This document shows positions 12,410-23,629 of a stretch of 64,000 nt of DNA, in pieces. The stretch comes from Gnetum montanum. Lineage: Eukaryota; Streptophyta; Gnetopsida; Gnetales; Gnetaceae. The stretch covers positions 912,052 to 976,051 of the forward strand of contig MNCI01022655.1 in the NCBI GenBank assembly GCA_015680685.1, written 5' to 3'. The translations under genes and the position numbers were made by a program. The first letter of the stretch is position 1; the number at the start of each line of letters is the position of its first letter. The notes below the pieces were generated by a model. It did not search any database and was not told where the DNA came from. It worked only from the letters and a program-made list of their open reading frames with translations.

Positions 12410-14015
12410 TCAGGCTATCCTACTGCTTTCATATAGATTATTTATGATAGCTTGAAGTATGTTGCTCTTGCAAATAATGTTGATTTTGCTACGAAATAGA
12501 TAGTGTCTCCACTTTTTCAATGCAAACACTAAGGTAAGGCAGGTTCTCTCCACCTTGTTATATTTCGCCTCATACACTATCAATGCATGGCTTAGGTAGT
12601 ACACTAGTATCTCAGATCTGTCATCCCATTTCTGACATAACAGTGCTATGATAGATGTGTTCGAGGTGGCAAGATAGATGAATAAAGGCTTGTTCCTATG
12701 TCGTGGATAAACAGTTGGGAGGTGCAAAATCTCTTCCTTTAGATCATCAAAGGCTTGTTGCCATTGTTTTTTCCATTCAAAGTTATCCCCTTTCTTTAGA
12801 AAATGTTGCATAGGGTGTAACTTATTAGTCAACTTTGCGATAAACCTTCTGATGAACTGTAATCTACCCTGCAACCCACGTAGTTCTTTAACATTTGTAG
12901 GAGGTGCCAGGTTGACAATGGCCTTAACTTTGTTAGGGTCCACCCGTATTCCATCCTCCGATACCACAAACCTTAACATGCACCTAGTTCTTACCCCAAA
13001 AACACTTTTTAGGATTGAGATGCAAATCATGCATCTAACAAGTTGTGAGGACTACACCTAGATCGTGAGGATGATTAGTGGCTTCTTTAGATTTAACCGC
13101 TATATCATCAACATAGTCGTTTAGTGTTTCTAAGATTTAGTCACTAAAGATGTAGGTCATGGCTCGCTGGTACATTGCTCCGAATTTTTTAAGCCCAAAA
13201 GGCATCATAGTATAAAAAAGGTACCCCATGGTGTCATGAAGGTTGCTGTTAACTGATACTATGGATTAATGGGAATTTGATTGTAACTGGAGAAACCACC
13301 CATAAAGGATAACAGAGCATGACTAGCTGTAGTGTCGATAAGTTGATATATATTCAGAAGTGGGAAATCGTATTTGATCGTTGCCTTGTTTAGATCCTAG
13401 AAGTCTATACAGATTTGTATTCCTCCCATTTTCTTAGAAACTACAATGATGTTAGACATCCATTTTGAGTAATCAACTGCTCGGATGAAACCAGCCTAGT
13501 ATAGCTTGGTGATTTCACCCCATATGGCCAATGTGATCTCTCATCTAATCCTTCAAGCTCTCTATTTGACTGCCTTCATGCACAAGTCTAGGACAATGTT
13601 GTGCTATATCAGCCTCGGATCTAAACCTAGCATGTCAATGTATGACCATGCAAAGACATCGATGTTGTCTTGCAAAATTTTTACTACATCTTTATGCGTC
13701 TGTGAATCTAGGAGGGAACTATGTTTCAACATTTTCATTTCCCCCTGGACGTGGTCACAGGCGTTTTGATGAGAAGGTCCTCAGTTACATCCTCGACCTC
13801 TAAATCTAGGGCTTGGACCAGATGTTTTGGCCAGTCAGGGGATGTTTCCAAGGATGCTACGGTGCTAACTACGTATGATTTCTGGTCTATTAGCTCTGGG
13901 TTCAGTTATCTTGCGTGTTTGCCATGTGGACCTGCTAAAGCTAAAGGTGAAGAGAGATCATGGTGCATTTCTATTTTTGTTCAACCTGCCAAGATGAGAT
14001 GAAAGTATAGTCAAG
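12410..14015 (-). pseudogene. Element B reverse transcriptase and RNase H
   Basis: The longest open piece (12410-13030) runs from the end of the RT palm/thumb (RVDPNKVKAIVNLAPP, LRGLQGRLQFIRRFI) into RNase H (PLFIYLATSNTSI, YYLSHAL, RTCLTLVFALKKWRHYLF). The catalytic YVDD, as DYVDDIAVKS, lies at about 13096-13120, and PFGLKKFGA with the TFM.PWGTF region at 13150-13250. The upstream pre-RT piece, with DIDVFAWSYIDMLGLDP-like sequence, lies at 13600-13660. It is broken by several frameshifts. Its upstream end meets stem-loop array 2. Confidence 0.85.
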
Positions 14016-14104
14016 GATTACCTTTTTGTAGCAACTGTGCATAGTGAAAGTTTGCAAAGTAGCAATAAGATAAAAGTATCATATGAAAGTATGAAATGAA
14101 GCTT

Positions 14105-14500
14105 TAAAATTTGCTAGTTTAAGGTTGTGGTGAACATCCAGGATGTAAAAATGCAAAACTACTATCATAAAGGATGGAAAAATGCTATTGTAAAAATGAA
14201 AAACCGCTAATGTAAAAGATGCGAAGCTGCTAGTTTAATGTCATTGCGGACTACCAACACGTAAAAGATCAAAATTTCTAGTTTAAGGTCTTTTTGGACC
14301 GCCAGAATGCAAAAGTGTTAAACTGCTAGTTTAAGGTCTTTTTGGACTATTAAAGAGATTTTTATTTTATGAAAATGTGAATATGAAAATATGAAGTTGC
14401 TAGTTTAAGGTCTTTTCGGACTACTAACTAGACGTGAACATGCGAAGATGTGAAAATGCAAAGCTACTAGTTGAAGGTCTTTTTGGACAACCAATGAGAG
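14105..14500 (-). repeat. Element B hairpin array 2 (between aORF and pol)
   Basis: Units read on the plus strand as CTAGTTTAAGGTCTTTTYGGAC, that is GGTC or AGTCC arms around a short loop next to TTAAACTAG on the element strand. Clear copies lie at about 14280, 14325, 14400 and 14470, with a weaker one at 14230. D (50960-51440) and F (22795-22925) have the same array at the same boundary. Confidence 0.7.
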
Positions 14501-14677
14501 TTTTTTTGTTGTAAAGGCAAATGGTTAGTTTCAAGCATGTGAAAAGTAATCTCTCAGGTCTACTCACCTTAATGCAAAATAGTGCTACCAAGTCATGGTA
14601 GGCATGTTACGCTACATGGAGTCTCCGTATTAAATGGAGAGAGAGAATGACAAGTTTTCCTTTTTAACCATTTTGGG

Positions 14678-14687
14678 TATAAATAGG
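14678..14687 (+). promoter_or_regulatory. Putative TATA box of the antisense gene, element B
   Basis: TATAAATAGG followed by GATTAACCCCTGGTAA. Element D has the equivalent CATAAATAGGG with CTAAACCCTGGTAA on the opposite strand at 50777-50785, and F has TATAAATAGGGG at 23212. It lies 159 bases before the aORF start codon; in D the spacing is about 155. This conserved block points away from pol and so serves the antisense gene, not the element. Confidence 0.65.
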
Positions 14688-14836
14688 GATTAACCCCTGG
14701 TAAACTCATTATTTTCACTGTAAGAGCACAGAGCCCACATCTAGAGCATGGAGCAATTTGGATAGCAGAATGATTGTGTGAATAGAGAGTGAAGCAATTC
14801 AGTGTAGTAGCAAAGGAAGAGTCGGCAAGCAAGGCA

Positions 14837-16361
14837 ATGGCTCCCAAAAAGGAATGTAAGAACCAGGCGCTCACCAAGGTTAGCAAGATAGACAAAACCT
14901 TCTGGCACATGACACAAGTGTGCATCGCGGTTCGAGAGGAGACACCATTATCCTGGTAATTTGCCATGCCTTCTCTATTTTTCCATGTCTCTATTATTAT
15001 TCTCACTTTTTATGATTTTTCTCTGCGATTCTGCTTAGTGATCTGTGTTTTTCTCTGTTATTGTATTGTCATTATTTTGTCCTTTACACTGTCATTATTG
15101 TTGTTTTGGCGGTGATAGATGTACTGACGTTAAGCTAAGATTGCATGCAATGTCATCCAGACTACCATTATTGTGGCTACCATTGCTCTATAGGTTTGGA
15201 TGATTTGAGCCATTTGGCATGTATATAGCGTAGTGTACGACCCTCAAGAGGGTTTGGCCATGTGAATGATGTGACAGTGTGATAGATGTTTTGTTATGGT
15301 GTGATGCTAATCACTTTATTAGGCTGACTTGTTTAAAGATTTGTCATTATTTGTTGTTACTACGCTAAGTTGACTTTTCTATGCTATTGCCTTCATATTT
15401 TTCCTTGCTATGCTATGTGTAAAAATAAAACAATGTTATGCTATTTGCTAAAATGCTAATGTTGCTATGCTACATGTGCATTCCACTTGGATATGGTGTT
15501 AAATTATGCTATTGTGTTGTGCAGGATAATGCTAAGGCCAATTTTGATTATCCTAGAAATTGTAGGGGTCCTATGCTGTGTGAGCAAACCAATAGCCAAT
15601 GTTCCTCCTTCCCATGCACCTGTATGACAGGAGGTGGTTTGGTTTTGAGAGGGGACATGGGAGTTCCTAAAATTTCTCCTCCAATGCTTTAGTGTGATCA
15701 TTTGGTCATGATTGGTGGAGGAGGTAGCGGCTGCCATAACAGAAACCTTGTTGCCTGGGGCAAATTGGGGTATTCTATGATTTTTGATGGATGGTTCTAT
15801 TTGCAGCAAGCAGGGAGAAGGATCCAGTTAGCGTCCTAGAAATTTGAGGTGTTTGTCTTTGATTTGGGATATGCCCAAGTATAATTGCTACCATTCCTAC
15901 AACACCTTGTTCATTACATGACGCATGGGAATGTGCTTCCAAAACCCACCAGGAATTGTTTACAGTGTCGGTGGGTGAGTTTTGTAGCCATGCTCTATTA
16001 TGCTATGCAATACTTGCTACACTAGCCAGATGTTAACAATATCCTTTTTTCATTAGGTTTTTTGTCAATGAGGAGGGGCTTCACGGTGATACGGATACGT
16101 TGACCATAACATAGATGGCACTGCAGGAGTTTTCTTCTACTGAGAATATGCACATAGGTGTGATAGGTCAATGCAGGGGTGAGTACAACACCTATCAAAC
16201 CTAGTACCCCAGGATCTACAACAAATGCAAGGATTCCAGTTGGTTGGATGAGGGATGGGTACCCTTTAAACCGATCACCGTCAAAGATGTTTTAGTTAAC
16301 CTTTAGCCATTCCCATTACCATGTAAACCTAGTAAGCTAAACTGTGAATTGTTGCATGTCT
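14837..16361 (+). pseudogene. Element B antisense gene (aORF), 5' part with HAD-like domain
   Basis: Exon 1 (14837-14955) starts MAPKKECKNQALTKV and ends at a GT donor. It aligns with exon 1 of D (MAPKIHLVLTKF) and A (MVPKQCG). Exon 2 starts after a CAG at 15525 and ends at a GTGAGT donor (15974). In phase with exon 1 it reads LIILEIVGVL, then TWEFLKFLL and FSVIIWS, then NPPGIVYSVGG, through several stops. This matches the HAD-like exon of F: motif I is E-I-V-G-V-L instead of D-x-D/N-G-x-L, and the IWS element is kept. A third exon begins after the AG at 16056. F then interrupts the gene at 16362; it resumes at 30019. Inference: a captured host gene of the FCP1/NIF phosphatase-like family, probably without catalysis. 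Confidence 0.6.
16357..16361. repeat. Target site duplication of element F, left copy
   Basis: TGTCT directly left of the F LTR, matched exactly by TGTCT at 30014-30018 on the right. This shows F integrated into the antisense gene of B. Confidence 0.85.
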
Positions 16362-17810
16362 TGTGTTGTTTGAAATTGTCTATGCAAGGCTAGAATGGGA
16401 TGAGCACCATGTGATTTATAGACAAGCATAGAAGAACATACCTTCACTTGAGGGCAAGCTGGGATGAATGAAGGTAGAGTACCTTGGGTGGTCCGCATGT
16501 AGATCAGACAAGGACTTCCCCAATGTACACCAATATGCAATATGCTAGATTATGTGTAAATAGTGTGATTAATGTAAATACAAAGCGTAAATTTTCATTA
16601 AGTTAAACAAAGGAAATGAACCAGAATAAATAAAAACTGTGACAAATTTTGAGCAGAAACAAAGTAACTTTATTGCTAGATGAGAATTACAGTGCATCGG
16701 TCCAGACGCAGTCATAGATTTGACACGAGGTGGATGAAAGGCCCCGATAGATGCTGGAAGATGATGGTGTGCTGGTTCAAACTACAAACATAGCATGAAG
16801 GCTATATGCTTAGCGTGTAGGGTCGAAGTCTAGCGTATGGGGGTTCTTGCTCTAACTTGCTTAGTGTTTTCCAAGTTCCAATTTTTTTTGTCTCTTTGTC
16901 TCAAAATTGGCAACCTTAATCTAGTAAAAAATTAGGGTTTTTATGAGGTTTTTGAGCATTGGATTTGGATCTGGAAAGGTATGAGTGGTCGTGGGTGAGA
17001 GAATTTCAGGTCGGATGATAGGTGGCTACATTGTCTAGGTGCAAAGAATATTACAACTATGTAGTGTGCTACATGCTAATGTGTGCTGCTACATGCTAGC
17101 ATGTACACAATGGGCATGTGAACTTAGCATACAGACTTGACTAAAACAAAAGAAGTCATTTTTACAGACTACTGTTACAACAGGAAGTATCCAATTCGGC
17201 CCTCGTATTTGGGCTCGGGTGTTACGAGAATGCTGCCTGTGGATATTTAGCTCAATTGGGCTTCATATGACATGGTTCTAGAAAAGTTCTACTGATATAT
17301 GCTATGCTGCATGCTAGATGGTGCACGTCGGGCATACACACTGGGCGTGTAGGATGTACATGCTCACCGTGTGAACCCCAAAGTGCATGATTTTGAGGTC
17401 AAAGCCCAATTTTCTTGAGCCCATGATGACACCTAACAATTGCCCTACTTTTGAGAGTTGATGCCTTGTAAAAATCTTGTTCTAGAGTGCTTGTTTCAGG
17501 TAGTCTTTGAAGTCACATGCTGGGCATGCACGCTGGGCATATACGTTGGGTGTACACACTGATCGTGCCCGTTGGGCGTGCATGCTATATACTTAGTGAA
17601 AAGCAAGTATTTTGAGCTTAAAATTTGGCAAGGTTTGATGCCAGATGTTGCTGTAGTCTGCTGTGGATCCCAGGGAACCATTTCTTGCTTAGCTTGACTC
17701 TGTTTAAAGTTATCCATGAGGCCATCAAGCTTTAATCATGGTGGGAGCATCACGATTTTAGCTCGATTCTTGTTGGAGAAGTAATAAGTTCAAAATTTTG
17801 TAGTGTTTCA
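16362..17810 (-). repeat. Element F 3' LTR (1449 bp)
   Basis: Plus-strand TGTGTTGT...GTGTTTCA ends give the TG...CA termini of an LTR. It pairs with 28571-30013. A rough hand count over about 400 aligned bases gives around 12 percent differences, nearly all transitions, many at CG/TG positions. It contains repeated words such as CACGCTGGGCGT at 17310-17375 and 17510-17590. Confidence 0.85.
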
Positions 17811-17824
17811 TTGGCCCCTCTTTG
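17811..17824 (-). other. Polypurine tract of element F
   Basis: CAAAGAGGGGCCAA on the minus strand next to the 3' LTR, the same tract as in B and D. Confidence 0.85.
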
Positions 17825-18880
17825 TTGACATTTGGAGGAATCCACCTGAGAAGCATCAACAAAGAAGTACAAAAACACCACAAGCGACTTGGTAGAAACA
17901 TTGTCCTTTGACACTTGGCGAGATGTCATCGCACCGTGTTCAGTAGTACATGGGATTGGGGAAATGAAGTTTGTAGCTAGATAAGGGAAATGGAAATTTT
18001 AAGGATTGGGAACTGATCAAGGGATTGTACATGGTGAAGGGGATGCTCTGGTGTGTATACGGGTCATGTGGATCCTTTCGAATGGCCATTGTCTAGCAAA
18101 CTTGGGACCAGGACATGAGGTGTACGTCCTTTGGTGGAACAAGACTCTTGTTTCATGTTTAAGAGGACTTTTTGGCATAACCAAAATCATTATGATGATG
18201 TGTTACATTCTTTGGAGGAACAGGGCCTCTATTTGGTGTTAAAGGAAACCTGTTGATGGAGAGCCAAAGCCATGCAATGAGATGTTACTTGAGTGTTTGA
18301 GACATGCATACTTGCCTCCAAGACAACTGACTTCCTACCTTGGGCTTGTATGGGAAGTGCCAAGGGTGTTGTGCTTTTTTGTTTTTTTTGGAAAAGAGCT
18401 TTATTTTGATCTTGTACTCATGCTCAAGTGCCATGTTGTGTTGCAACTGCTTAAGAGTGTTGTAGCATGCGACAGTGTTGTCAAGGTTTTGGGCTACGTA
18501 TTTGGAAACTGTGACCAAATAGAAGGGGGAAGTGAGAGTTTTAGAGAATCGGGGGATGTCTCGGGGATGGGGATGGTACAGTTGAACAGATTAAATAATC
18601 TAGTTGCATGTTTCAAGAATAATATGATACCTTGCCACTATGACAAAGTGCATTCTTGTACGAACACCCCTGAGTGTCATCCTGCAAACACAACTCCAAG
18701 AAGACAAGAAAACCACGAGTGAGTGAGCAAGCTTGGACTTGGATAGTGACTGATGAAACAAGGGCACTAGATGAGATTTCAAGCATTGAGTATGCATGGT
18801 ATCCATGTTTTCAGGTTTGACCGATAATGAGCAAGGCAATGGCTCTGATGATGTTTGAATGCAACCACAGGTTGAGAGGC
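17825..18880 (-). other. Element F 3' region
   Basis: Non-coding or unrecognised element DNA. The part next to the polypurine tract, and a block near 18620-18690 (CCACTATGACAAAGTGC), are shared with element B. A plus-strand open frame of 146 codons at 18282-18722 has no recognisable domain and no counterpart frame in B, so I do not call it a gene. Confidence 0.45.
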
Positions 18881-18884
18881 AAGA

Positions 18885-19200
18885 GATGAAGCTACCAGTT
18901 TATAGTCATGATGGAATGTTGTGGATTAGTTTTACATCATAACTCGTTGGATGGTGCCAGTTTAGCATCGTAGCAGATGGTACACTGCTAGCTTATAGTC
19001 TTGGCAGATTATGAAGAGGCAAACTAGTTTACAGTCTTAGCGGACTCTGGTGAATGAAACTATGGTAGTTTAAAGTCATACCGGATGGGTTCTAGTTTAT
19101 TTTCATTGCGTATGAATTGTGGTGCCAGTTTATCGTCATAACGCCAGGACGATCTATGGTATCAGTTTTTCGTCATGATTCCAAGATGATTTGTGTACCT
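18885..19200 (-). repeat. Element F hairpin array 3 (after integrase)
   Basis: Repeats reading AGTTTAYAGTC, AGTTTAAAGTCAT or AGTTTWTCGTCAT on the plus strand, each followed within six bases by GGA or a related arm. They are the decayed counterpart of the arrays at 10020-10495 and 55060-55345. Confidence 0.6.
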
Positions 19201-19210
19201 GAGTTCATGC

Positions 19211-20360
19211 TCAAACATAGAACGGTTTCAAGTACAAGTGGTTCATTGGATATGCAAGTTCATTACCATTCATGTGAGCTAGTTTAAATGCTCCATTTTC
19301 GAATGTTTTGGTGACCAAGTAGGGTCCTTCCTAGTTGGCTGAGAATTTGTCTGGGAGTTCCCGAACAGCTTTGAGTACAAGGTTGCCTTTCTTAATTGGG
19401 CATTTATGAATATCGTGCCGATGGCGCCATCGTTGTTGCTTTTGGTACCATTCAATCTGATCGATTGCATGTGTGCGTTCCTCCTCCACCGAGTCCAAGT
19501 CGACAATGCGCAAGTCATTGTTTTGATCTTCATCGAGGAGTCCGGAGAGCATGATCCTTAAGGACGGTACCTACAACTCCAAAGGTAAAACAACTTATGA
19601 ACCATAAACAAGACTATATGGTGTTTTACCTGTGGAAGTCCGATGCATGGTGAGATAAGCCCATAGTGCTTATACTAACTATTCATGCCATTTTCTCTTG
19701 CTCTGCATAAGCATCTTCTTTAGCACTGAGATGATGATCTTATTTGTAGCTTTGGCTTGTCCATTGCTCTGAGGGTAGTAAGGGGATGAAAATGAATGTT
19801 TGATCCCTAGTCTTTCATAGAAAGTTCTAGTTTCGGCACTGCTAAACTGTGGCCTGTTATCAGTGATGATGGTCATCGGAATGCCAAAACGGATCACGAT
19901 GTTTTCTAAAATGAAGTTGCATATGTGTTTGGATGTGGTCTTTCTAAGAGGAATATCTTCTACCCATTTTGTAAAATATTCTATCACAGTTATGATAAAG
20001 CTATGCCATGCAGAAGGTGGGCGAGTTATTGGTCCAATGATGTCTAACCCCCATTTCTGGAAAGGCCATGTGATTTGAGCTATATGGAATTCATTGGGTG
20101 GGACATGTATGAGATTACCATGCTTTTGACACAGATCACACATCTTGACCTTGGAGACATAGTCATACTCCATGTGTGACCAATAGTACCCTAAACACCT
20201 TATTTTGGTTGCCATTGCTTTGGGTGCTATGTGCCCTCCACAGAGTCCTTCATGTACTTGCTCCACAATGGTCTGGCCATCTGTGCTACTAACGCATCTT
20301 AATAAGATACCTTCATAGGATCTACAATAGAATGTGTCACCTACTAATGCATACTATTGA
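19211..20360 (-). pseudogene. Element F integrase
   Basis: The best preserved integrase in the window. An open piece at 19679-20266 holds the zinc-binding region (HEGLCGGH, YYWSHMEYD, KMCDLCQKHG), then WPFQKWGLDIIGPI with the first catalytic Asp, IIVTEYFTKW-type sequence, TDNRPQFSS with the second catalytic Asp (Gly changed to Arg), SPYYPQSNGQAKATNK and VLKKMLMQSKRKWHE. The C-terminal domain (GNLVLKAVRELPDKF, EGPYLV, GAFKLAHMNGNEL) ends YLKPFYV and a stop at 19211-19213. At least two frame changes separate the pieces. Confidence 0.88.
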
Positions 20361-20559
20361 GAACGTTTTCATACTATGTCCTTTTGTGCATTCGTCAGAT
20401 GTTGAGGTGGTTCACTATGTAAAAGGTACTCCTTTATGTCGTCGTACCATTCTACAGCCTGCATTGTACTAACGGATGCGATCGGTAATTCATCAGGAGT
20501 ATCAGTTACAAGTTTGGTACGACTGATTATAGAACTGGGCAACATGTGAAACATGTTTG

Positions 20560-20950
20560 GTGATATGTTTAGAGCTAACATGGCAAGTGCATCTGCAATG
20601 GTGTTATCATTTCTAGAGACATGTTGCACATCTATATTTTTGAATCACTTCAGTAAGTGCTTAGTCAAATCACAGTATGGTTGCAAGTGTTGGGCTTTGC
20701 ATGCATAAACATCTGTGACTTGATTTAGAACTTATTGTGAGTCACCTCTGACTACCAGTCATGTGATGTTTGAAGCCAGTGCTACCATGAGACCTCTAAG
20801 GAGACCTTCGTACTCTGCTATGTTGTTGGTACAGTGAAAGTTGAAATGATAAGAAAAGGGTCAGATCTCCTCGAAGGGATAGGTGATGACGACAGCAACA
20901 CTTCCCCCTCAAGAGGTGGATGCTCCATCAAAGTTCAAAATGACATCATA
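20560..20950 (-). pseudogene. Element F second (archaeal-type-like) RNase H
   Basis: Shows all four acidic motifs of the extra RNase H of Tat-lineage elements: LNFDGAS, TNNIAEYEGLLRGL, LVVRGDSQ and RNDNTIADALAMLA. It lies between the RT-linked RNase H and integrase. Stop codons stand within the first half. The strong match supports assigning the element to Tat/Ogre rather than Athila or chromoviruses. Confidence 0.85.
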
Positions 20951-21055
20951 GTCATCAGGTACTATGTCTATTGCACCCACAGTTTCATCAGGGAACTCTA
21001 GCTCTATCATTGCCTAATCGTACATTGGTGATGCAATCATTTGATTTGCTATGGC

Positions 21056-22773
21056 TTAACCTTTGACTAATGATTGCGCTATGTAGTGTAGGTCAAACTC
21101 AGCTATCATGGCTTTCCAAAGAGCTATTCTACTTGACTCATAAATGTTTCTTATGATGGCTCTGAGTACATTGTCCTTGCAAATTATATTGACTTGGTTA
21201 CGGAAGAGGTAATGTCGCCATTTATTTAAGGAAAAGACAAGGGCTAAGCATGACCTTTCCAGCTCGTTGTACCTCTTCTCATGGGCTACTAATGCATGGC
21301 TTAAGTAATAAGTAGGGACTTCAGTTCCATCATCTTGTTTTTGGCAAAGCATAGACACAATTGATGAGTCCAAAGTGGCAAGGTAGATGTAGAATGGTTT
21401 ATCATTTTGAGGTGGATAAACTATGGGTAGTTGAACAAGTGCTGTTTTAATGTTGTCGAAGGCTTCTTGGCACTACTAAGTCCATTCAAAATGGATGTCC
21501 TTACACAACAGATGCTGCATAGGACTCAACTTGTCTATCAGTTTCTCTATGAATCATCTAATGAATTGTAGTCTACCTTGTAGACCGTGAAGTTTAGTAA
21601 GGCTACTGGGTGGCTTTAAGTTTGTTATGACCTTAACCTTACTGGGGTCTACTCGTATCGCTCCTTTTGAGGCTATGAATCCAAGCATTTTTCCTATTTT
21701 GACTCCAAAGACATATTTCTTTGGGTTAAGTCTTAGCTTATATTTTAAACAACGTGTTAGTACCAAGTCAAGATCTTGTACATGTTGTTCTGATGTCTTT
21801 GATTTAACCATGATATCATCTACATAGTCATTGAGTGAGTTGAGGATATAATTGCTAAAGATAAATGTCATTGCTTTTTGGTATGTAGCACCGGCATTCT
21901 TGAGATTGAATGGCATCATTGTGTAGCAAAAGGTACCCCATGGTGTCATAAATGTCATCCTAATTTGGTGCTCAGGGTTAATTCGAATCTAGTTATATCC
22001 TGAAAAGGCATCCATAAAAATAATAAGGCATGCGCAGTGGTCGAGTCAACCAGTTGATTAATGCTAGGTAGGGGGAAATCATCTTTTATCATTGCAATGT
22101 TGAGGTCCCGAAATTCAATGCATAGGTGAATGCCTCTATTCTTATTTGGGACAATGACCATGTTGGATACCCAGTCAGCATAGTCAATAGCCTGAATGAA
22201 ACCAGCCTGATAAAGTTTGGTGATTTCATTACGAACTGCCAATGCTACCTTGGGCTTAACCTTACGTGCTTTTTGTTTCATTGGTCTTCATTTTGGGTCA
22301 AGTATAATGTTGTGCTAGACTATTCAAGGGTCTAACCCAGGCATGTCAGTGTAAGACAAAGCAAATGCTTTTATGTTGTCTTTAAGCACTTGTGCTATGT
22401 CATTGGCTAGTTGCAGGCTTAACAATGTACTTAGTTTCAGGATTTTAACTTTGCCATCTGGCACGATAATGGGGACTTTGGCCAAGGGGTCTTTGGTGAT
22501 GCTATCTATTTCTAGGTCTAGAGTCTTGGTTATCATTTCAAAACAATCTAGCGTTTGTTGAGTTGATGCCACAAAAGTGTCGTTTGTTGTGAAGCCTAAA
22601 TCAATAGACTCCATGTTGATTTCTTGTGTGATTGTTCCATGCGGTCCATTGATAGACAATGGTAAGAATAATTTCTTGCCATCCATGATGTTTGCTCCTG
22701 TCAATAAATAGTGGGCAATGTCAATAGGGTGGTTCGTTATTTTTGGATGTAAGTAGTTTATGTGTTTATGCAT
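21056..22773 (-). pseudogene. Element F reverse transcriptase and RNase H
   Basis: A pre-RT segment starts at 22773 (MHKHINYLHPKITNH) and ends DMPGLDP before a stop. RT follows: VRNEITKLYQAGFIQAI at about 22240, VPNKNRGIHLCIEFRDLN, DFPLPSINQLVD, TFMTPWGTFCYTMMPFNLKNAGATYQ at 21900-21958, catalytic DYVDDIMVKS at about 21809-21831, and GLQGRLQFIR at 21554. RNase H (21056-21400) has YLATLDSSI, YYLSHALVAHE, RSCLALVFSLNKWRHYLF and YESSRIALWKA. Four frames are needed to read it through. YVDD is intact, but the gene is not. Confidence 0.88.
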
Positions 22774-22794
22774 CTAACCTAGACTAAGGTATGC

Positions 22795-22925
22795 GATGAT
22801 AATTTATCGTCGTATCCAAACACATGGTAGTTTAAGGCCTTACCGGGCCGATTGTGGTAGTTTAAGGCCTTACCGGGCTGATTACAGTAGTTTAAGGCCT
22901 TACCAAGCTAATGATTGTTCATTCA
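22795..22925 (-). repeat. Element F hairpin array 2 (between aORF and pol)
   Basis: Three units of about 37 bases reading TAGTTTAAGGCCTTACCGGGC on the plus strand. The arms are GGCC/GGCC around TTACCG. In the third unit one arm has decayed (CCAAGC). Same boundary as 14105-14500 and 50960-51440, but with a different stem. Confidence 0.7.
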
Positions 22926-23211
22926 TGATGTCTGGTTGATTGTACGATTTGTAATTATTATCGAGTGTGAAACTGCCAGATAAGGAGTTTGCACTAAAAT
23001 GTTTAGTATGGGCAATAGGAGTTGCTTCGCAAGAGAATATTGCATGTGGGTAGTGTTCATCCCAGTATATCATTTTTTTTCTTTTGTTTTGTTCATTATC
23101 CTTGCTTCTGCGTTGTTCTTATGTATTTACACATTCTTTGTATTTTGGTTAATTTTTAAATTAATTGAATAAATCATTTCAAGGTGCCCTCGGTGTGTTT
23201 AACACAGAGTG
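22926..23211. other. AT-rich spacer upstream of the F antisense promoter
   Basis: Nothing recognisable. T-rich around 23070-23110, otherwise unremarkable. Confidence 0.4.
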
Positions 23212-23221
23212 TATAAATAGG
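23212..23221 (+). promoter_or_regulatory. Putative TATA box of the antisense gene, element F
   Basis: TATAAATAGG followed by GG, on the strand of the antisense gene and 418 bases before its ATG. The longer spacing than in B and D (about 155-159) is largely accounted for by the 46 bp repeat array lying in between. Confidence 0.6.
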
Positions 23222-23269
23222 GGTTGGCGTGAACCACCAGAATGCCACGACCAAGTTCAAGCTTGAGCG

Positions 23270-23625
23270 TCCTAGCATGAACCCCCAAAAGCTCAAGCGT
23301 GAACCTATTTTTGCAGCGTCAGCATGAAGGCAAAGATCTGGCTATAGGGAGAGGTAGGCAAGGGTTGGGTGCATTGGAGGTGGCTTCAGGGCACGGCAAG
23401 TCAGATAAGAGCATCCAGCGTGCGGCTTCAAACCCCAGCATGCAAGATTCAATGTAAACGCAACATTCAGGGATAAAACCCCAGCATGTAGGGTTCAGCA
23501 TAAATGTAGCGTGCAGGGATGAAACCCCAACATGCAGGGTTCGGTGTAAACGCAACATGCAGCGACGAAACCCCAGTGTGCAGGGTTCAGCGTAAACGCA
23601 GCATGCCAGGGTTCAACGTGAACGT
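23270..23625 (+). repeat. 46 bp tandem repeats in the aORF leader of element F
   Basis: About four and a half units of a 46-base repeat with the core GAAACCCCAGCATGCAGGG and TTCAGCGTAAACGCAGCATG, clearest at 23415-23620, with degenerate AGCGTGAACC units before them. The array lies between the TATA box and the start codon, so it would be transcribed as 5' leader. The repeated AGCRTGCAGG word also recurs at 23885-23985 in the following intron. Confidence 0.75.
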
Positions 23626-23629
23626 GATG

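Noticed and set aside
13506-14002. Two plus-strand open frames of about 90 codons
   Set aside because: They are shadows of the minus-strand pre-RT/RT region of element B.
14593-15006. 137-codon minus-strand open frame
   Set aside because: It overlaps the TATA box and exon 1 of the antisense gene on the other strand, and the conserved blocks follow the plus-strand reading.
18282-18722. 146-codon plus-strand open frame in the F 3' region as a gene
   Set aside because: No domain is recognisable, the frame is not kept in the homologous parts of B, and it lies in element 3' DNA opposite to pol.
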